A program made the position numbers and the translations under genes. DNA of 64,000 nt, taken from assembly GCA_026261815.1 (NCBI GenBank), contig JAMPIT010000476.1, positions 4,119,501 through 4,183,500 of the forward strand, read 5' to 3'. Positions 13,024 to 25,985 of this stretch are shown here, in pieces. The notes beneath the pieces are model-generated. The model was not told the origin of the DNA, searched no databases, and saw only the letters and a list, made by a program, of their open reading frames with translations. Numbering within the stretch: the first letter of the stretch is position 1; every line of letters starts with the position of its first letter. This DNA comes from Monarcha castaneiventris obscurior. Lineage: Eukaryota; Chordata; Aves; Passeriformes; Monarchidae.

Positions 13024-13069
13024 AAAAAAAAAAAAGTCACAAGCCTTTTTCCTGTTTAAAAAAAAAAAA
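13024..13069 (+). repeat. Paired A12 tracts
   Basis: Two 12-bp A runs (13024-13035 and 13058-13069), each preceded by TTT and followed by G, separated by 22 bp. The start-to-start spacing is 34 bp, about three helical turns. Confidence 0.85.
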
Positions 13070-13673
13070 GAATTTAAAAGTCAGTGCTTTTTAGTTTGGC
13101 TGTGTAATGCTTTTTTTAAAAATTGCCTTTCAGAGAGGTGCTTTGCCCTCACCCACTGATGGTACCCAGGGCTCTGCCTCAGCATCTCTTTGGTTTCTCT
13201 GGGTGCAGAGCTGGACAAGTCAACAGATCTCTGCTCTTTTTCTCCTCTGATAATTCTGAAGGGTAGGAATGACCTGTCATGGTTATTTTGTGTCATTGTC
13301 AACAAAACAGAACACTTCTTCTGTGCCTTGCAAATATCAAATAACTTAATAATGTCATACCATTATGCAAGAAACCATTTCCCTGACTGTGAAATGAAAG
13401 AGGCTTTCCAGTATGACCAGTTTGTCGCTATCCTGTATGGTTTTCTTTGAACGAATTCTATTGCTTCCAATTCAAAAAGAAAAGCAAAAGATTATTGGGG
13501 GCAGGGGGAGGGAGGGTGTCACTGAATGCTTCACCCTTTTTTCCTCTTTTTTTTTGAGCAGCAGGAGTCAAATCCAACTTTCCAAATTCTCCTCCAAGAC
13601 ATTTGGCCAAAGGTTTCCCCCACTCCCAGACAGCAAAGCTCAGGAACCCCTGGCTGGGAAAGCAATACCAGGA

Positions 13674-13737
13674 GCTTTGCTGCTGCCTTCCATCCCCTCC
13701 ATCCCCCCCATCCCCTCCCTCCTCTCTCCCAGACAGC
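13674..13737 (+). repeat. Pyrimidine-rich CCATCCCC-type tract
   Basis: About 60 bp almost purely of C and T, built from imperfect CCATCCCCTC units. Low complexity. Confidence 0.7.
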
Positions 13738-14469
13738 TGTGGGGAACTGCTGCTTCTTGGCAGTCACAGGCACGCACAGCACAGGAACCTCTGTGCCCAC
13801 CAAACCCACTCTCAGATAAGCAAGAACTACACATTAATCTAATTATAAGTGTCCTGCAGGAGCAAATATTTAGCTAATGAAATCAAGGTAAGGAAAAAAA
13901 GAGCTTATTTAAAATAGAGCTGACCAGGCTTTAAACAAATTACATCCTTCCCAAAAGCAATGTCATATTCTGAGCTCATGGAGACGTCGTGTCCCCAGGC
14001 TGGCCCCTCTGGCTGGCCAGGTACCTCAGCCAGCTGGGCACCGAGCATGAGGGACCTCAACACCCTTGTGCTCACAGAGCAGGACCAGTTAGGCCCACGA
14101 GCCAGAGGTAACATCTGGGAAGCACAAACCTTTCCCAGGCTGCCACAGCCAGAGTGCCCCAGCCCCAAGAAGCCATGAGCAGGGTGGGAAGGGGTCTGTC
14201 CTGGTGCTCAACCCCCGAGCATCACCCAGAGATGCCAGCACCTCCCCTGGGGTTATCTCTATTGGGCTGTGCTGGCTCAACTCATTAAGCTCAATGATTT
14301 CTCTGGGTGTTTCATGTTTCTCTGCAGCCCCGAATCTCACCTCAGTGAGGATTAAAGAGCCATTTCTCTGCCACATTCCCTGCAGGTCCAGTTCTCTACA
14401 TTCCTCACAGACCCCAGGCAACAAATGAGAGGGACTGTCCATAGGGACAGCAAGAGCAAAGCCTTTCTT

Positions 14470-14720
14470 ACAGAACTGGCCTTAACTGCACACTAAATTT
14501 GGGTTAATTATGAACACATGCTCCAAGATAAAACTTGAAGGAAGAGCTGAGCATCAAATACACAATGAATCTAATTAACGTGAACACAGCTAATTAGATT
14601 TGAATCTGTTCTCAATATTGCATGTGTGCTCGAAACTGCTGGCTTTATGGGAGTAATTAAAAAAGTTAAGTAGGGTTGGATTCACAAATTCAGCAGCCCC
14701 AATGATTTCTTTTTAGGCAT
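14470..14720. promoter_or_regulatory. AT-rich candidate regulatory element (paired TAATTA sites)
   Basis: A dense set of homeodomain-type sites: GGTTAATTATG, ATCTAATTAACG, CAGCTAATTAGATTTG and GAGTAATTAAAAAAG within 200 bp. It also has a CAATATTGCATG stretch. The complex sequence has no reading frame, and it is one of the strongest enhancer-like islands in the window by eye. Conservation was not tested. Confidence 0.35.
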
Positions 14721-16179
14721 GTGGTCTTTCCATATATTGTTGTTTTATTTTATTTCTTGGAGAAACTATTATTTGTGGATCATTTGTTCCCCCAGAACTT
14801 GACAGATTTGAATTCCCAAGGCTGCTGCTGCTGCTCTTGTACAGGGAGACAGGGATCTGCAGGAGAAGCCATTTGGCATATCCATGTAGGTGAAAAAATG
14901 TCTCCTGCCTGGGAAATTGCCTGCAGAGAAGCAAAGGAAGGAGCCCAGCAGCTGTTTGGCCAGACAGCTTGGGATGGTCAGATCCAAACCTGGCTCCCAG
15001 GGGCTTCCCAAGGTTTGGAACGATGGAGCTCAAGGCCAGGCTATCCTCCCTGCTACGAGCCTGCCACACTCTAGAGGATGGGCCATGGCTGCTGAGCACA
15101 TCTGGGCAGCACTGGGAGGCAGTGGAAGCATCCCAGGGCCAGCCCAAGTGATGGGAATTGGCATGGGGTAGCATTTCTGGGGGATAAAAGGCAGCTCCAG
15201 GCTCACAGGGATATTTTAGTGATGGGAGTTGGGTTGGGAATGTAGCACAAGCTCTCAGGAAGAATTAGCAGTTGCTGTAAGGTCCTCACACCGGCTCTGG
15301 GAGGCTGCAGGGGGAGAAGCTGGTGAATTTATGGCTGAAAACATGATGCTTTGCTACTTCCAATGACACCTGAAATGGTGAGCACCTGTGGTTTAAGCAG
15401 CCTGCTGGGACAGCCCCTCTCCCTGGGAGGGAGCAACCAAGGCATGAAGCCTCTCGGAGCCCCACTGGGCTGAGCCTACAGATGAGGGTGCTCCTGAAGA
15501 AGGGCTGTGTGGGATAGTCAGCAAATTCTACTCGTCCAGCCCAAAGCCCAGTGCAGCTCCTGGAGTCCCTTGCAGTCTGCTGGGAGACTGGGGAGAGGGA
15601 CTCTGAGCGCAGTGGAAGTACACGTGTTAAATAAGATGTATCACATATCTTAGAAAGGCTCAGCCCCTGATGAAATGGGACTGAGTCCTTAAAGCTGTTT
15701 CTTTGACAATTTCTCTGTTTTTTCACATCAGTTCTAAAGGTGAGATTTTTTAAAAGGAATTGTGCTTTTGGTCTGTGTTTCATGCTTCTTACTCCTGCTG
15801 CTGTTTTTCACTGTCACATAAAGACTGGTCTGGTTAAGGCTCCTGACAGTCTCTTTATAGCTGGAAATCCACTGCAGCGGATGCTGTTGGTTAAAGGTTG
15901 CCCTTGTGATCTCATCCTCTGATCAGTGGATCCAGCCTAGACCAAAGCCCTGCACAAACAGCGTGCACAGCCCCTGATCTGCAGTTCATGCCCCATTCCT
16001 GCTGCCTCAGGAGCCTCCTGTCTGCTTCTGAGGCCTGGTTTTGTTTTGTTGTACCTGGGGGAAAAATCAGATTTTTGTTCAAGCGCAGTGTTTACAAAGC
16101 AGAGGAAATGAACAGGGTGGGGGAGATGCAATGGAAACTTGCCTGGGAATTTTGGACACTAGCACATCCAGCAGAGGCA
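14721..16179. other. Non-coding, no gene recognised
   Basis: Mixed sequence with overlapping chance ORFs on both strands. No splice-bounded exon or repeat family found. Confidence 0.4.
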
Positions 16180-16265
16180 GTTGGCTTTACTTAATTAAAA
16201 TGATCGTTGTGCTGAAATACCTAATTAGATTCAGGCACCTGTAGCCAGACAACCACAGTATTATG
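16180..16265. promoter_or_regulatory. Small AT-rich candidate regulatory element
   Basis: Contains CTTAATTAAAATGATCG and CCTAATTAGATTCAGG within 50 bp, next to an E-box-type CACCTG. Small enhancer-core-like island; inference only. Confidence 0.25.
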
Positions 16266-19200
16266 CATTGGCTCTCGTGGCAGCGATGTCGCTGCTGCAC
16301 TCAGCGGCTCATGCCTGGCACCGTGTCAGATGGATGCTGTGGTTCACTGGGCTTCTGCACGTGGTGGGCCCTTCTCAGGGGCAGCCCTGTGGAGCAATTT
16401 TCCAGCCTGGAAAAAAATTAGCTTGACCTTTTGCATGCGCCTTTCAGCCAAAGTGCTCCAAAGGTTTAGCTGATCAAGAAAGATCTTCAGTCAGCACCCT
16501 GATAGCAAACACTCAGGGGCCACTGAGACAGGCCCTAGCAGCAGCCATGGGTTTCGGGGAAGTTGGGGTTTTAAAACTGGCTGAAAGAGGTTGAAAAGGT
16601 TGGATTCATGGGATATGTGTCTTGTTGGGAATGCTCAGCTCATACAAACATCTGCAGGACACAGGGAGCTGGGGCAGGTAGGGGTGTGTGTGCTGGGCAG
16701 GTCATGCATGGTCCTGGGGATGGAGAGTGTCTGAAGTGGCCATGGCACGTGGCTGTGTGCAGACCCTTGGGTTTGTGTCATTGCCTGCCACCACGGTGCA
16801 GAGCTTCCTTCTGCCTCTGGCAGCAGATCCCAAGGCCTGAAAGCTGCAGCAATGGCTGCCTGTGCAGCCCTGTCATGGCACACAGACCCTCACAGCACCC
16901 TGTGCTGCACCCTGCAGACCCTCCAGACCTCTCCCAAGCTGGAAGAGGGATCTCCAGGGCCTGGTTTGAGTGGCTGAGCTCAGCCAGCTCTGTCAGGCCA
17001 TGTGTGTGGGAGCTGGCTGGACTCAAGACCAGGAGATTGCCAAGTGCTGACGTGCAGCTTTATCCTACAATTGATCGGGAGGCAGAGGGAGCTGGGAGTT
17101 AATGAAGCTGGCTGTGGATTTAAACAGGTGAGGATTGCTTGTGTTCCCTTAATGGGCATGAATCACCAGTGATGGCTTCCCATTCCTTACTGTTGGAATG
17201 TAAAGGGCTCCCCTGCAGCCCCATGAGCCCCTCATGAAGTGCCATAAGGTAGTGATGCAGTTTTTGGGCCGGGCATGCTGCTGCAAGGGGAACATCCCCA
17301 CCTCTGGGGATGCTGCAGCAACCAGGGCACAATTTTGGGTGCTGGGAAGGAGAGTGACACCCCTGAGCTGCTGGAACAATTTCATGAGTCACCGCGTCCT
17401 GAATTTCACTCCAGCCCACCCATCTGTCATGACTTGGCTGCAAGACAGAGCCGTGAATGAGTGATCTTCCCACACGGAGCAGAGAAGGAACAGACGGGAA
17501 TCCGCCCTGTATTTTCAAAGTGGAGGTTTTGATTACCACGGAGCACAATAACTGACAAGCGCCTTGTGGAGTAATTATTGTTGTGAAAGTAAAACCACCA
17601 CCACTTGCCTTCGCACGTGCTGCGAGCGCTGCTTTGGCAGCACAAGGAGCAGCCCCAAAAGGAGGATGTCTGCACACAGCGTGGCAGTGAATGCCTTTGG
17701 GGAGGAGGAACGTGGGGGCTAACGGGGAGAGGGAAACGTGGCCATGGAGCCTCGAAGCCTTTGTCTCCGCAGGGCATGCGAGCTCCTCCGGGAACGCAGC
17801 CAGGACGTGGCAGGGCTCCAGGGAGAGATCCTGTAGATCATTGTAATGTGATGGTGTCTTACAACCGCACAGTGTGTGCAAGAAAGGGATGTTCGGATCA
17901 GCTGAGCTTTGTCCTCTCCGAGCCTGGGAGTTGATCTATCTCCCCGCTGGAAGCCCTCTGACAGCACGGTGATGCTCACAAGCCCTGATGCTGGCAGCAG
18001 TGCACGAGGAGGCTGCAGGAGATGGGTGTGTGCTTTGCTTCTCGTGCCCGGCCCTGTCCCTCCTGTCAGCTGTGCAAATTGGAGTTATTGCCACAGTACT
18101 TCTCAGTCTTCCTGCAGCCAAAAGCACATCAGTACTTATTTTGTTTAATTTACGCTTAGTTTCCTGCACAGAGCTTCTTGCAGTTCTATCCCCAAAAATA
18201 TGATCGGAGGAAAAGGTCAGCTCTTCAGGGCCCAGCACTCTATAAAGCCCATAGTAAGGGAATATAATACAGCAGATAGAGCAAAATTGGTTTCTCTGTT
18301 ACTGAAAACCCCTCAGGTCACTGGCTTGTTTGCCAGGCTCTGAGTAAATCATTTCTCTCCATTTCAACTGTTTCCCAAAGTACTTCCCACAGGGTGCCCA
18401 GCACCTCCACTGCCTGGCTCAGAGCTGCAGGGTGCAAAAGCCTTGCTCCCAAGTCTGACAGTAGGATATAACTGGGTTTGGAAATTGTATTTGACCCTTC
18501 TTGCTCACAAAGGCCTTGCTAGAGGCAAAGTGATATTTCTGTGGGGAAGAAAACCTTCTTCATTTCTTGGTGAACAGCTCACTCACTGTTACTGTTTGGG
18601 TAGTACCAGGCAATTCTGGAACCAGTCCTTGTCCAAAGTCCATTCCATTTCAGAGCAAATCAAACTCTGGCTGTTTTCTTACCAGTTGTGTTTCTGGCTT
18701 GTGAGGAGAAGAGGCATTTCCAAACAGAGATCTTTCTCTTGAATGCTGACGAATACTGAGTTTTACGGAGCCATTAGGGACCTTCCCAGAAGGTTCAATG
18801 TACTGGGGTGGGGGTGAGTTTATTTTTTTCCTCTCCTAGCTTGGGTATCCTTTTCAAACTAGCTGTGGGTAGGATGGCTCCCAGCTCCCTGATGTTTCTG
18901 CACATCGTGCTGAGACACCCAAGGGCACCTTGCCTGTCCCAGGAAAAAGAAGCTGGTCCATCCTCCAGTGACTGCCAAGCTGAGGAGGGGTGTACAGGGA
19001 AGTTGACATGAACCTGTGTGGCTGGGGGAAAAACTGCTTGTCAGGCTGAGTCCTGTCTCCTGAGAGGCTGGGTAAAACTTTGAACTTGTATTCAGGAAGC
19101 ATCCAAACACGGATGTGTTATCAGCCAGCTTCCCTCCCTAAACTCATTTGCAGAAATTAATTTCAAGAAGCATTCTGGAAAAAAAGAAATTCTTACTGTT

Positions 19201-22200
19201 TCAGTGACCAGAGATGAGTTTAAAAAAAAAAATAAGTCCTTATTTCACATTGAATGGAGCACTTGATTCAACTCATAAGCAAACACATTTGTAAGTACTG
19301 CAGAACAAACCCATTCTCATTTAAATTTAGCTTGATTTCTAAATGAAACATTTCTAATAGATCACTGGAGCCTTTCAGGATTGTTTCTATTTAACATTAT
19401 GACTTAGCAACTACCACATTCGGTGAAAGGAAAAACGCTTCGCCAAATGTACAGTCATTTAGGCGAGCCTGAAACGGTGAACAGCCTCCAAACAGATGGC
19501 CATGTTTTCTGAGCCTGGTTTGGGGCCCACTGACACTGAGGTTGAGATGTTGTCCTGGATGTTTCTTCCAAGCATGGAGAGGTCCCAGGTCTTTCTCTCC
19601 ATCCATGTGAGGCTGGGTGATGTTTTGGCAAGATGTGCAGGTAGGGGACTAGTCACGATGGGGTGGGCTTTAAACCTCTTCCCCATTTCTCCCCCTGCCT
19701 CCCACACCCATAAATTATTCACTTCATCGAGGAGATCTCATGAATTATTGATCTCAAATTTGGTGTCTCCATGGTAGCAACATGTTTACTTATTCCATTG
19801 CCATCCTAGTCCAGTCTCTTGGACACAGGGGATGTCTGTGGCCCCTCTCCCACTGGCTCCCCTCGCTCCCCCTGCCCAGAGCCAGGTGTCACAGCCTGGC
19901 CGAGCCCTTCTCTCTGGCTCTGTGGGGGACATGGGAAGAGTTTGCCTGAAGCTCTCTGAAACTCTCAGTTTGCCTGAGTTTGCCTGAAACTCTCTTCTAA
20001 GGGCAAAACCTGTGGGCTTTGTGCCATCCCAGGAAGAATCAGTGCTACACACTCCACGGGATGCTCCTGTCTGTCTTGATCTGGATCAGCTGCTCCAAAG
20101 CTGCTCCCAGAGCCCAGGCCACTGTGTTTGAATCTGGAAGTTGCCTCTAGGAGTTTCCTGCCTCTTGAAAAACAGGGAAAGGAGGATCAAGGAAAACAAA
20201 CCAGCAGGGATGAACCTTTTCAAACAGTGTAGCCGGAAGGGAAAAAAGACCCCAAAATCACCTCTGTCTTGTAGCAAACTCTTTTGTTTGGTCATTTCCC
20301 TGGGAAAGCAGATGAGAAGGAGCTTTGCAGCATCTCCCAGCCATATCTCCACCCCTGCAGGCTGCATGGCGATTGCTGAGAGCCTGCCTGCAGCTGGATG
20401 GGTGTGCAGGTGGGCAGCAGCTGGACCCATCTCTGACAGCCCTTGGGAGCTGACCTCGCCATCCAGCTGTGTGGGGGCTCCAGAGGAGGCAGGGTGAGCG
20501 CTGGAGGATGGAGCCTGGCTTCCCTGCTCAGTGCTGCTTCAAGCCATGCCTAGTTAGGCAGATCCTTGGCACAGTTCTCTGCCTGGAAGGACCATGCTCA
20601 GATGAGTGGGATCCAAGATTTTTGGGACTATCTCTGTGCTGCATGGGGCTGGTGGCCATTGAGCAAGGGCAACTTTGCATCTCCATCCACTGATCCTTTA
20701 TAGCTCCCCTCTGAGCTTCCCTGTGCTTTAAGTTTGGGGCTGGCATGGTCGGGAGGGTGTACCTCCAGCAAGGCTTTCCTTCCAGCTCCTGCTGGAGCAG
20801 TCCCACACTCTGCAGGTACCTGACTGAATCCCCAATGCCCATGATAAGAAGGGGCTGATGCAGCCCCATGCTACAATCTCTAAAATGCCACCTTCTCTCC
20901 CTATGTTTCATGCATAATTCAGAGGTTCCTCTAAAAATAAAGTTCCTCAGGCAGCCTCTGAAGACTGAGTAATTTGCCTCCCCAATCACGGGTGAGGTGA
21001 AGAGCTCTGCTCTCCCTCAGGGCCGCTTGTTCGAGGTCTGGCTGAGGTCCCAGCCCTGCACTCACTGCTGGTGCAGCTCAGGGAGCAGAAATTGCTCCGG
21101 CATAGGGCAGGATCACAGTCACTGCTGTGCGAGGGCATTACTGGGCTCTGCCTTTCTCTTTCGGCAGGGACAGCAGCCCATGAAAAACATCCACTGATCG
21201 TTTTTATTTTTTCCTTTGTTGTGTTGCCTTGCTGGTGACCTGCAGTGACAGTAGTGCCGTGGGGGTTTCAGAGGACCGTGTCACGCAGAGCAAGAATAGC
21301 AGAGGTTGTTTGTTAACAAGACAATGGCAACGAGATGACTGCATCGGGCTGTTACACGGTGACTTACACGTGTATACACAAATGCCTGCTACCAAATCCA
21401 GGCCTGTGCAAGGTAGAATGCAGGACATCTGCTGTGGGAATGCGTTTTGAGTGTGCTACATCACCCCCAACACAAGGTTTAATAGTCCTAGATCAGTTTT
21501 AATAAAAAAAGGAAAATCTTGGTCTTCCTCCAAAGCCTCCAGCTCCTCTGAGATATTTTGATGGTGTTCTGCTTTACTGAATCCAGGTATGCACCTAGGT
21601 CCTAATATGCAGCTAGTGCTTCATCTTTATTCATATTTAGTGGCTCTCAGTATAACATTTAAAAGACCAGAAAACTCAGCTCCCTCTTGTTTGTTGTTTG
21701 GGTTTTTTTAAGCATGCTGGCAATCCACAGGTTATGGCTAGAAATTCTTTTCTGATCAATGGACTGATAAAGACCTTCCTTATGCTGTCAATTATGCCAA
21801 TTATGTTCCCCTCTGCCTAGGAAAAGGTCCCTGCCAGTTTGCCTGCAAATCTGCAGCAATGGCAGGCGTTCCCATGGGTGGGAGTGACAGGTGGGCAGCA
21901 GAGTGGATGCTGGTTCTTCCTTTGGTTAATGGCCTTGGTAGCAAATCCCAGGAAAAGCAGAGCATGACCAAAGCAGCCCAGCAGCTCTGCTGTCTGGCCC
22001 TGGCTTTTTCCAGTGCTCTCTAAGGCTCACCCATGCTCAAAAGCACCCTGAGCAGCCAAGAATGGGTGGATTGGTCAGGAATAAGAAAATGATGGGCAGC
22101 AGACAAGAGCCCCTTTGCATTTTCTGCTGGTCCGTTAGTCATTTCCTGATTTCCCAAAATAGCAAGCAAACAAAATAGTTCTTTTGCACTGGTATGACAA

Positions 22201-22965
22201 TAATAAATAGGTCTGGAGTGACTCTGTGCTCTGCTTGGGCAGGGTTGCAATCCTGAGATCCTCTGAATAAAGCATTCGACTGCATGTGTCAGCATGGTCC
22301 CCAGGGCCAGCCCAGGAGTCTGGGCTGGTGAGGGAGGGAAGCCCACGACAAATCCCTGAATTTTGGACTTTCTTACTCCTTTCTCCACGGCGGGCACTGA
22401 AGCAGTGGGCCTCAGCCCCACTTAGTGCAGTGAATGCTAAGCATCTGCATGGCTTTGAAAAGTTCCTAGGCCAGCAACTGAAAAAATCCCTGTCCCAGAC
22501 ACTTACACACCTCCTTTGGATTCCTCCGAGGAATACTGAAATGCTCTGTGACAAGCAGGTGTGTGGTGATGCTTCTGCTGCAGACTGACGGATCAGGGGA
22601 CTGTAGATGTACATGTGAAAGAAGCTGGGGACTGTGTGGACAATGACTCTTAATTTAAAATATTGTTTCCAGACTGTGGCTATTGGTGTGGGACTTCTCC
22701 TTCTGACACTTTTGAAGCTGACCTCATTTCATTTTTCCTGTTTTACTCTGATCTAACTCCCTGGGAGACACTGGGGTGAGCCAGGGTCTTGCTGGAGGTG
22801 AGGGGTCTCCTTGCTCAGCCTAAGCATGGGGCCACAGCCCCAGAGTGTGACTTCAGGGAGGCTGGGAAGTGGCTGAGATGTATCTCATTGGACAGGAAAT
22901 CAATATCTAGTTTTAAGATACTTTTCTATTGCTGTTGATTGCTTTATATTATATTAAGAGCCCTT
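16266..22965. other. Non-coding, no gene recognised
   Basis: The stretch 16.3-17.9 kb is GC-rich. It includes the longest open frame of the window (17120-17881, minus), which I reject as coding because it crosses AT-rich non-coding-looking DNA and shows no domain. AT-rich patches at about 17500-17620 and 19130-19420 could be small regulatory elements. The region 20.0-22.9 kb shows nothing identifiable. Confidence 0.4.
19941..19995 (+). repeat. Short local repeat of TTTGCCTGA
   Basis: Three copies of TTTGCCTGA (19941-19949, 19969-19977, 19979-19987) interleaved with CTCTCTGAAACTCTC-like words. A small slippage-type repeat. Confidence 0.8.
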
Positions 22966-23447
22966 CAGGGCTCTGTCTTGGAAACAGTGCTCTTTAAAAT
23001 CTTTATCAATGACAGAGACAGTGAGATCGAGTGCACCTCAGTGAGTTTGCAGATGACACAAAGCCAAGCAGTACATGACTCAACAAAAGGAAGGAATGCC
23101 ATCCAGGGGACATGGACAATCTTGAGAAGAGTGACAGGAGACACTGAGGTGTGGGAGTGTGTCTAGCAAAGGGCAACAAGGTTTAAGGGCCTGGAGCATA
23201 AGTCTGAGGAGGAGTGGCTGAGGGGTTGTTTAGCCTGGAGAAAAGGAGGCTCAGGGGGGACCTTATCACTCTCTACAAATTCTACAAAAGGAGGTTATAG
23301 CCAGGTGAGGGTTGGGCTCTTCTGTCAGGTAATAAGTGACAGAACAAAAGGAAATGGCCTCAAGTTGTGCCAGAGGAGGCTTAGACTGTATACTATGAAA
23401 AATTTCTTCACTGGTTGTCAAGCCTTGGAAACCAGCTGCCTAGGAAA
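22966..23447 (+). mobile_element. CR1 LINE fragment with reverse-transcriptase remnant
   Basis: The first part translates to a CR1-type reverse-transcriptase stretch (GSVLETVLFKIFINDRDSEI), followed after a frameshift near 23040 by the FADD catalytic-motif codons at 23046-23057. After about 23165 the sequence jumps to the downstream CR1 segment (GCCTGGAG..., AGGCTCAGGGGGGACCTTATC, GGCCTCAAGTTG, AAAATTTCTTCAC). The part of the ORF between them is therefore deleted or too diverged to see. The copy stops before the usual CR1 3' octamer terminus. It is frameshifted and has no coding capacity. Confidence 0.85.
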
Positions 23448-25735
23448 GCAGGAATTCTTCCTCATCCCCTAACCTTCTCTGTTAGCCAAAATAATGCTTC
23501 TTGCTTTGCAGCTATTGGTTTCAGCATGGAAAACATGTGTAATTGAATTGGAGACAGCTGCTGGGATTTGCAGAGAGCCTGAAAGAGTTACTGCAAGACA
23601 CCCACAGCTGCGTGCACTTGACTGTGCTGCTAATCACAGTGCAGGCAGCACCTTCATTACTTTCACTGGCATGCCCACGGAAGAAAAGATCAGATAGGAG
23701 AGCTGTAACACAGGAAAACGAAGGAGGTAAAAGGTGGAGGTGTGCAAATCTGGTAGATGAAGATATTGAAGACGTCTCCCTGGGTCCTTGGATGGTGCCA
23801 GGGTGGCCAGCATTTCAAGTTTCTCCTTCCTTGGTGTCAGGAAGCACAAACCTTGTTGGGCTCCGGCATGGACTGAAGGGGCTGAAAACCAGAGAAGTTC
23901 CCAGTCTTTTGTACACCAGATAAGGAGGCAAACCCCTTGGCTCTAGAGTAAAGAGCCAAAAGCTGCTGTCCTTGGAGTGCTGGGATATGAGGCAGCTGTT
24001 TTTTTCCTTTTTAATCTAAGCAAAGCAGGCACCTGAAGGGGATGGCAGAGCTCAAGTGCCTTGCTCAGATGCCAGGGGGCGGTGGAAGCAGGAAGGCTGT
24101 GGGACCCTTGAGGACTCTTTTATGTCAAGAACAGCAGGATTTGCCTATTGCTGTATCTTTCCATGTAATTACTGAGCACTGCTGGCTGAAGCACTGACTG
24201 TGGCACTGTCAGGATCCCTCTCACAGGCAGTGGGGAAGGCAGCAAGGGCTAAATGCGAGAGCACAGCTGAGCTGATGTGAGGGAGGAAACAGCCTGTGCA
24301 GGTTCAGATCTCCACAGGCCATCAGCCCCCCACAGCCAGGAGGGGAAGGCAAATCGTGGCTCACACAACCTCTGGGTTGCATCTCTGCTCTCCTCCAGCA
24401 AGACACACCATGGACCAGGCCAGCACCTGACCCTGGTTCACGTTTTACTTCCTGTCAAAGTGGCAAGCTCAGAATAATGCTGTGGAGTAGGTGGAGAACA
24501 GGAAATTCTGGGGACACAGACAGCCCCTCCCCATGTCTGTGCTGGGTGAGAAGAAGGTAATTTGTGCAAGCCCAGCTCCCTGCAGAACGTTTCCGGCAGG
24601 GTTGATAAGAAGCTCTCCCTTTTGCTCAGAGACTCCTTTGGGCCTTTTCCGAGATGCAGACAAAGCCATCCCCTGTCTTGAGAGCAACTCCCTGCTACAG
24701 TGGGAACGTGCAGCGCATCAGAAGAGCCTGCCCCCACCACCACACACCTCTGCTGTGCTGTCCCTGCAAGATGAGCCCCAAAGCCAGCATGTTCTCCCCA
24801 TCCCTGTGCCCCTCCAGCCCTGGACATGCTCACTGACCCAGTGCTGGGCAGGTGGCACCTGCACTGCTGGAGGGGCTGCCTCAGACCCCCGCTGGCTGGC
24901 AACTAAACTGCCTTATCTGGCCACTGTTGAGGGCCTCTGGGAACACGACCTTCCTTGCCAGAGCACTTGTTGCCTCGCACAGGAATTTGTATTTGCACTG
25001 GCACCTGATGCTGTGGCTGCCAGGGACAAAGAGGCTCCGGATCCTGCAGCATTCCCATATCTGTCCCTTTGCAGTACTTCATAAATTTAGGTTGGGAATA
25101 TTTGTTTTAACAGCATGACCCATTTAGCACATTCGAATGTCTCCTGCTGAAGTGACAGGTTTAACATTTCCCTTTAACCAGTACAGATTGTGCCACCCCT
25201 GGGTAATGCGTGAACAAATCACATTGTTAACACTGTGCAATAAACCACTTTTATCTCATGCTGGGAGAAGCCACTGAGGCCTCACCAACGCCACACTGCC
25301 TTTGAAAGCTGGGGGCAGACTTGAAACCAGCTGATATTGGCTGCCCAGCCCTGTGCACAAAGGCTGAGCCTCCCAGGAGGGAGGTGGTGCTGCCTGAAAC
25401 GGGAGAGGGGGTGTCACAGCTCCCAGGGGTGCTGTGCAGTGCTACAGAAATTATCTTGGCATCATCTGAGTGTGTTGAACAACTGGCAGAGGCCTAACTC
25501 CCCTTTTGCCTGGCAGGAACAGTGAACACCAAATTCTTTGGTGGTGGCAGCCCTGCCAGCCCCGTGCTGCATCCCCACATGCTGAAGACATCCTAATCTG
25601 CAGTTCTCAGTCAGAATAAAGGTTGCCATTTGATGGTCCTTTCAAACCCTGGTGGTGAGAAAATGGGACAAGGTACCTCAGTATCTCACCAGAGAGTCTC
25701 TTGCAGGTCTTTAGGACAGAGGACCCCAAATGAAG
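23448..25735. other. Non-coding, no gene recognised
   Basis: Ordinary mixed DNA. Overlapping open frames in both directions at 24.4-25.1 kb lack domains and splice context. Confidence 0.4.
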
Positions 25736-25985
25736 CTTGGCATGATATATTTATGATTCCCATAAAAGTGAATTTTTCAGGGTTTTTTGCCAGATGGCTC
25801 CTTTGACACAGACCTGTTTATTCACTGAGGTGGTCAGATCGATGTAACATCATACACTGGGAAAAAGAATAAGCACTGCAGCAGCATTCTAATGCCATAC
25901 ATATCAGTTTGCACCAACCCTAAAAGCCACAGGGTAAATTTGCTGCTTAAGAAGAGGTTTTTAATGTACTTTGTATGCTTTAGCA
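25736..25985. promoter_or_regulatory. AT-rich candidate regulatory element
   Basis: Contains CATGATATATTTATGATTCCC, CCATAAAAGTG, a CAGATGG E-box, CTGTTTATTCACTGAGG and GATCGATGTAACATCATAC words in complex sequence. Candidate enhancer by composition only. Confidence 0.25.

Larger units (their letters stand above)
12741..14469. other. Non-coding, with homopolymer and pyrimidine tracts
   Basis: No gene recognised. Holds paired A12 tracts (13024-13069) and a pyrimidine-rich stretch (about 13674-13737). The latter makes the overlapping open frames around 13.5-13.9 kb look longer than chance. Confidence 0.4.

Noticed and set aside
17120..17881. Longest open frame of the window (253 codons, minus strand)
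   Set aside because: No recognisable domain, low-quality composition, overlaps other open frames on both strands, and has no supporting splice or poly(A) signals. Consistent with chance in GC-rich DNA.
19764..19781. Second RFX X-box-like word (CTCCATGGTAGCAAC)
   Set aside because: Half-site spacing and left half deviate from the consensus. Too weak to annotate.
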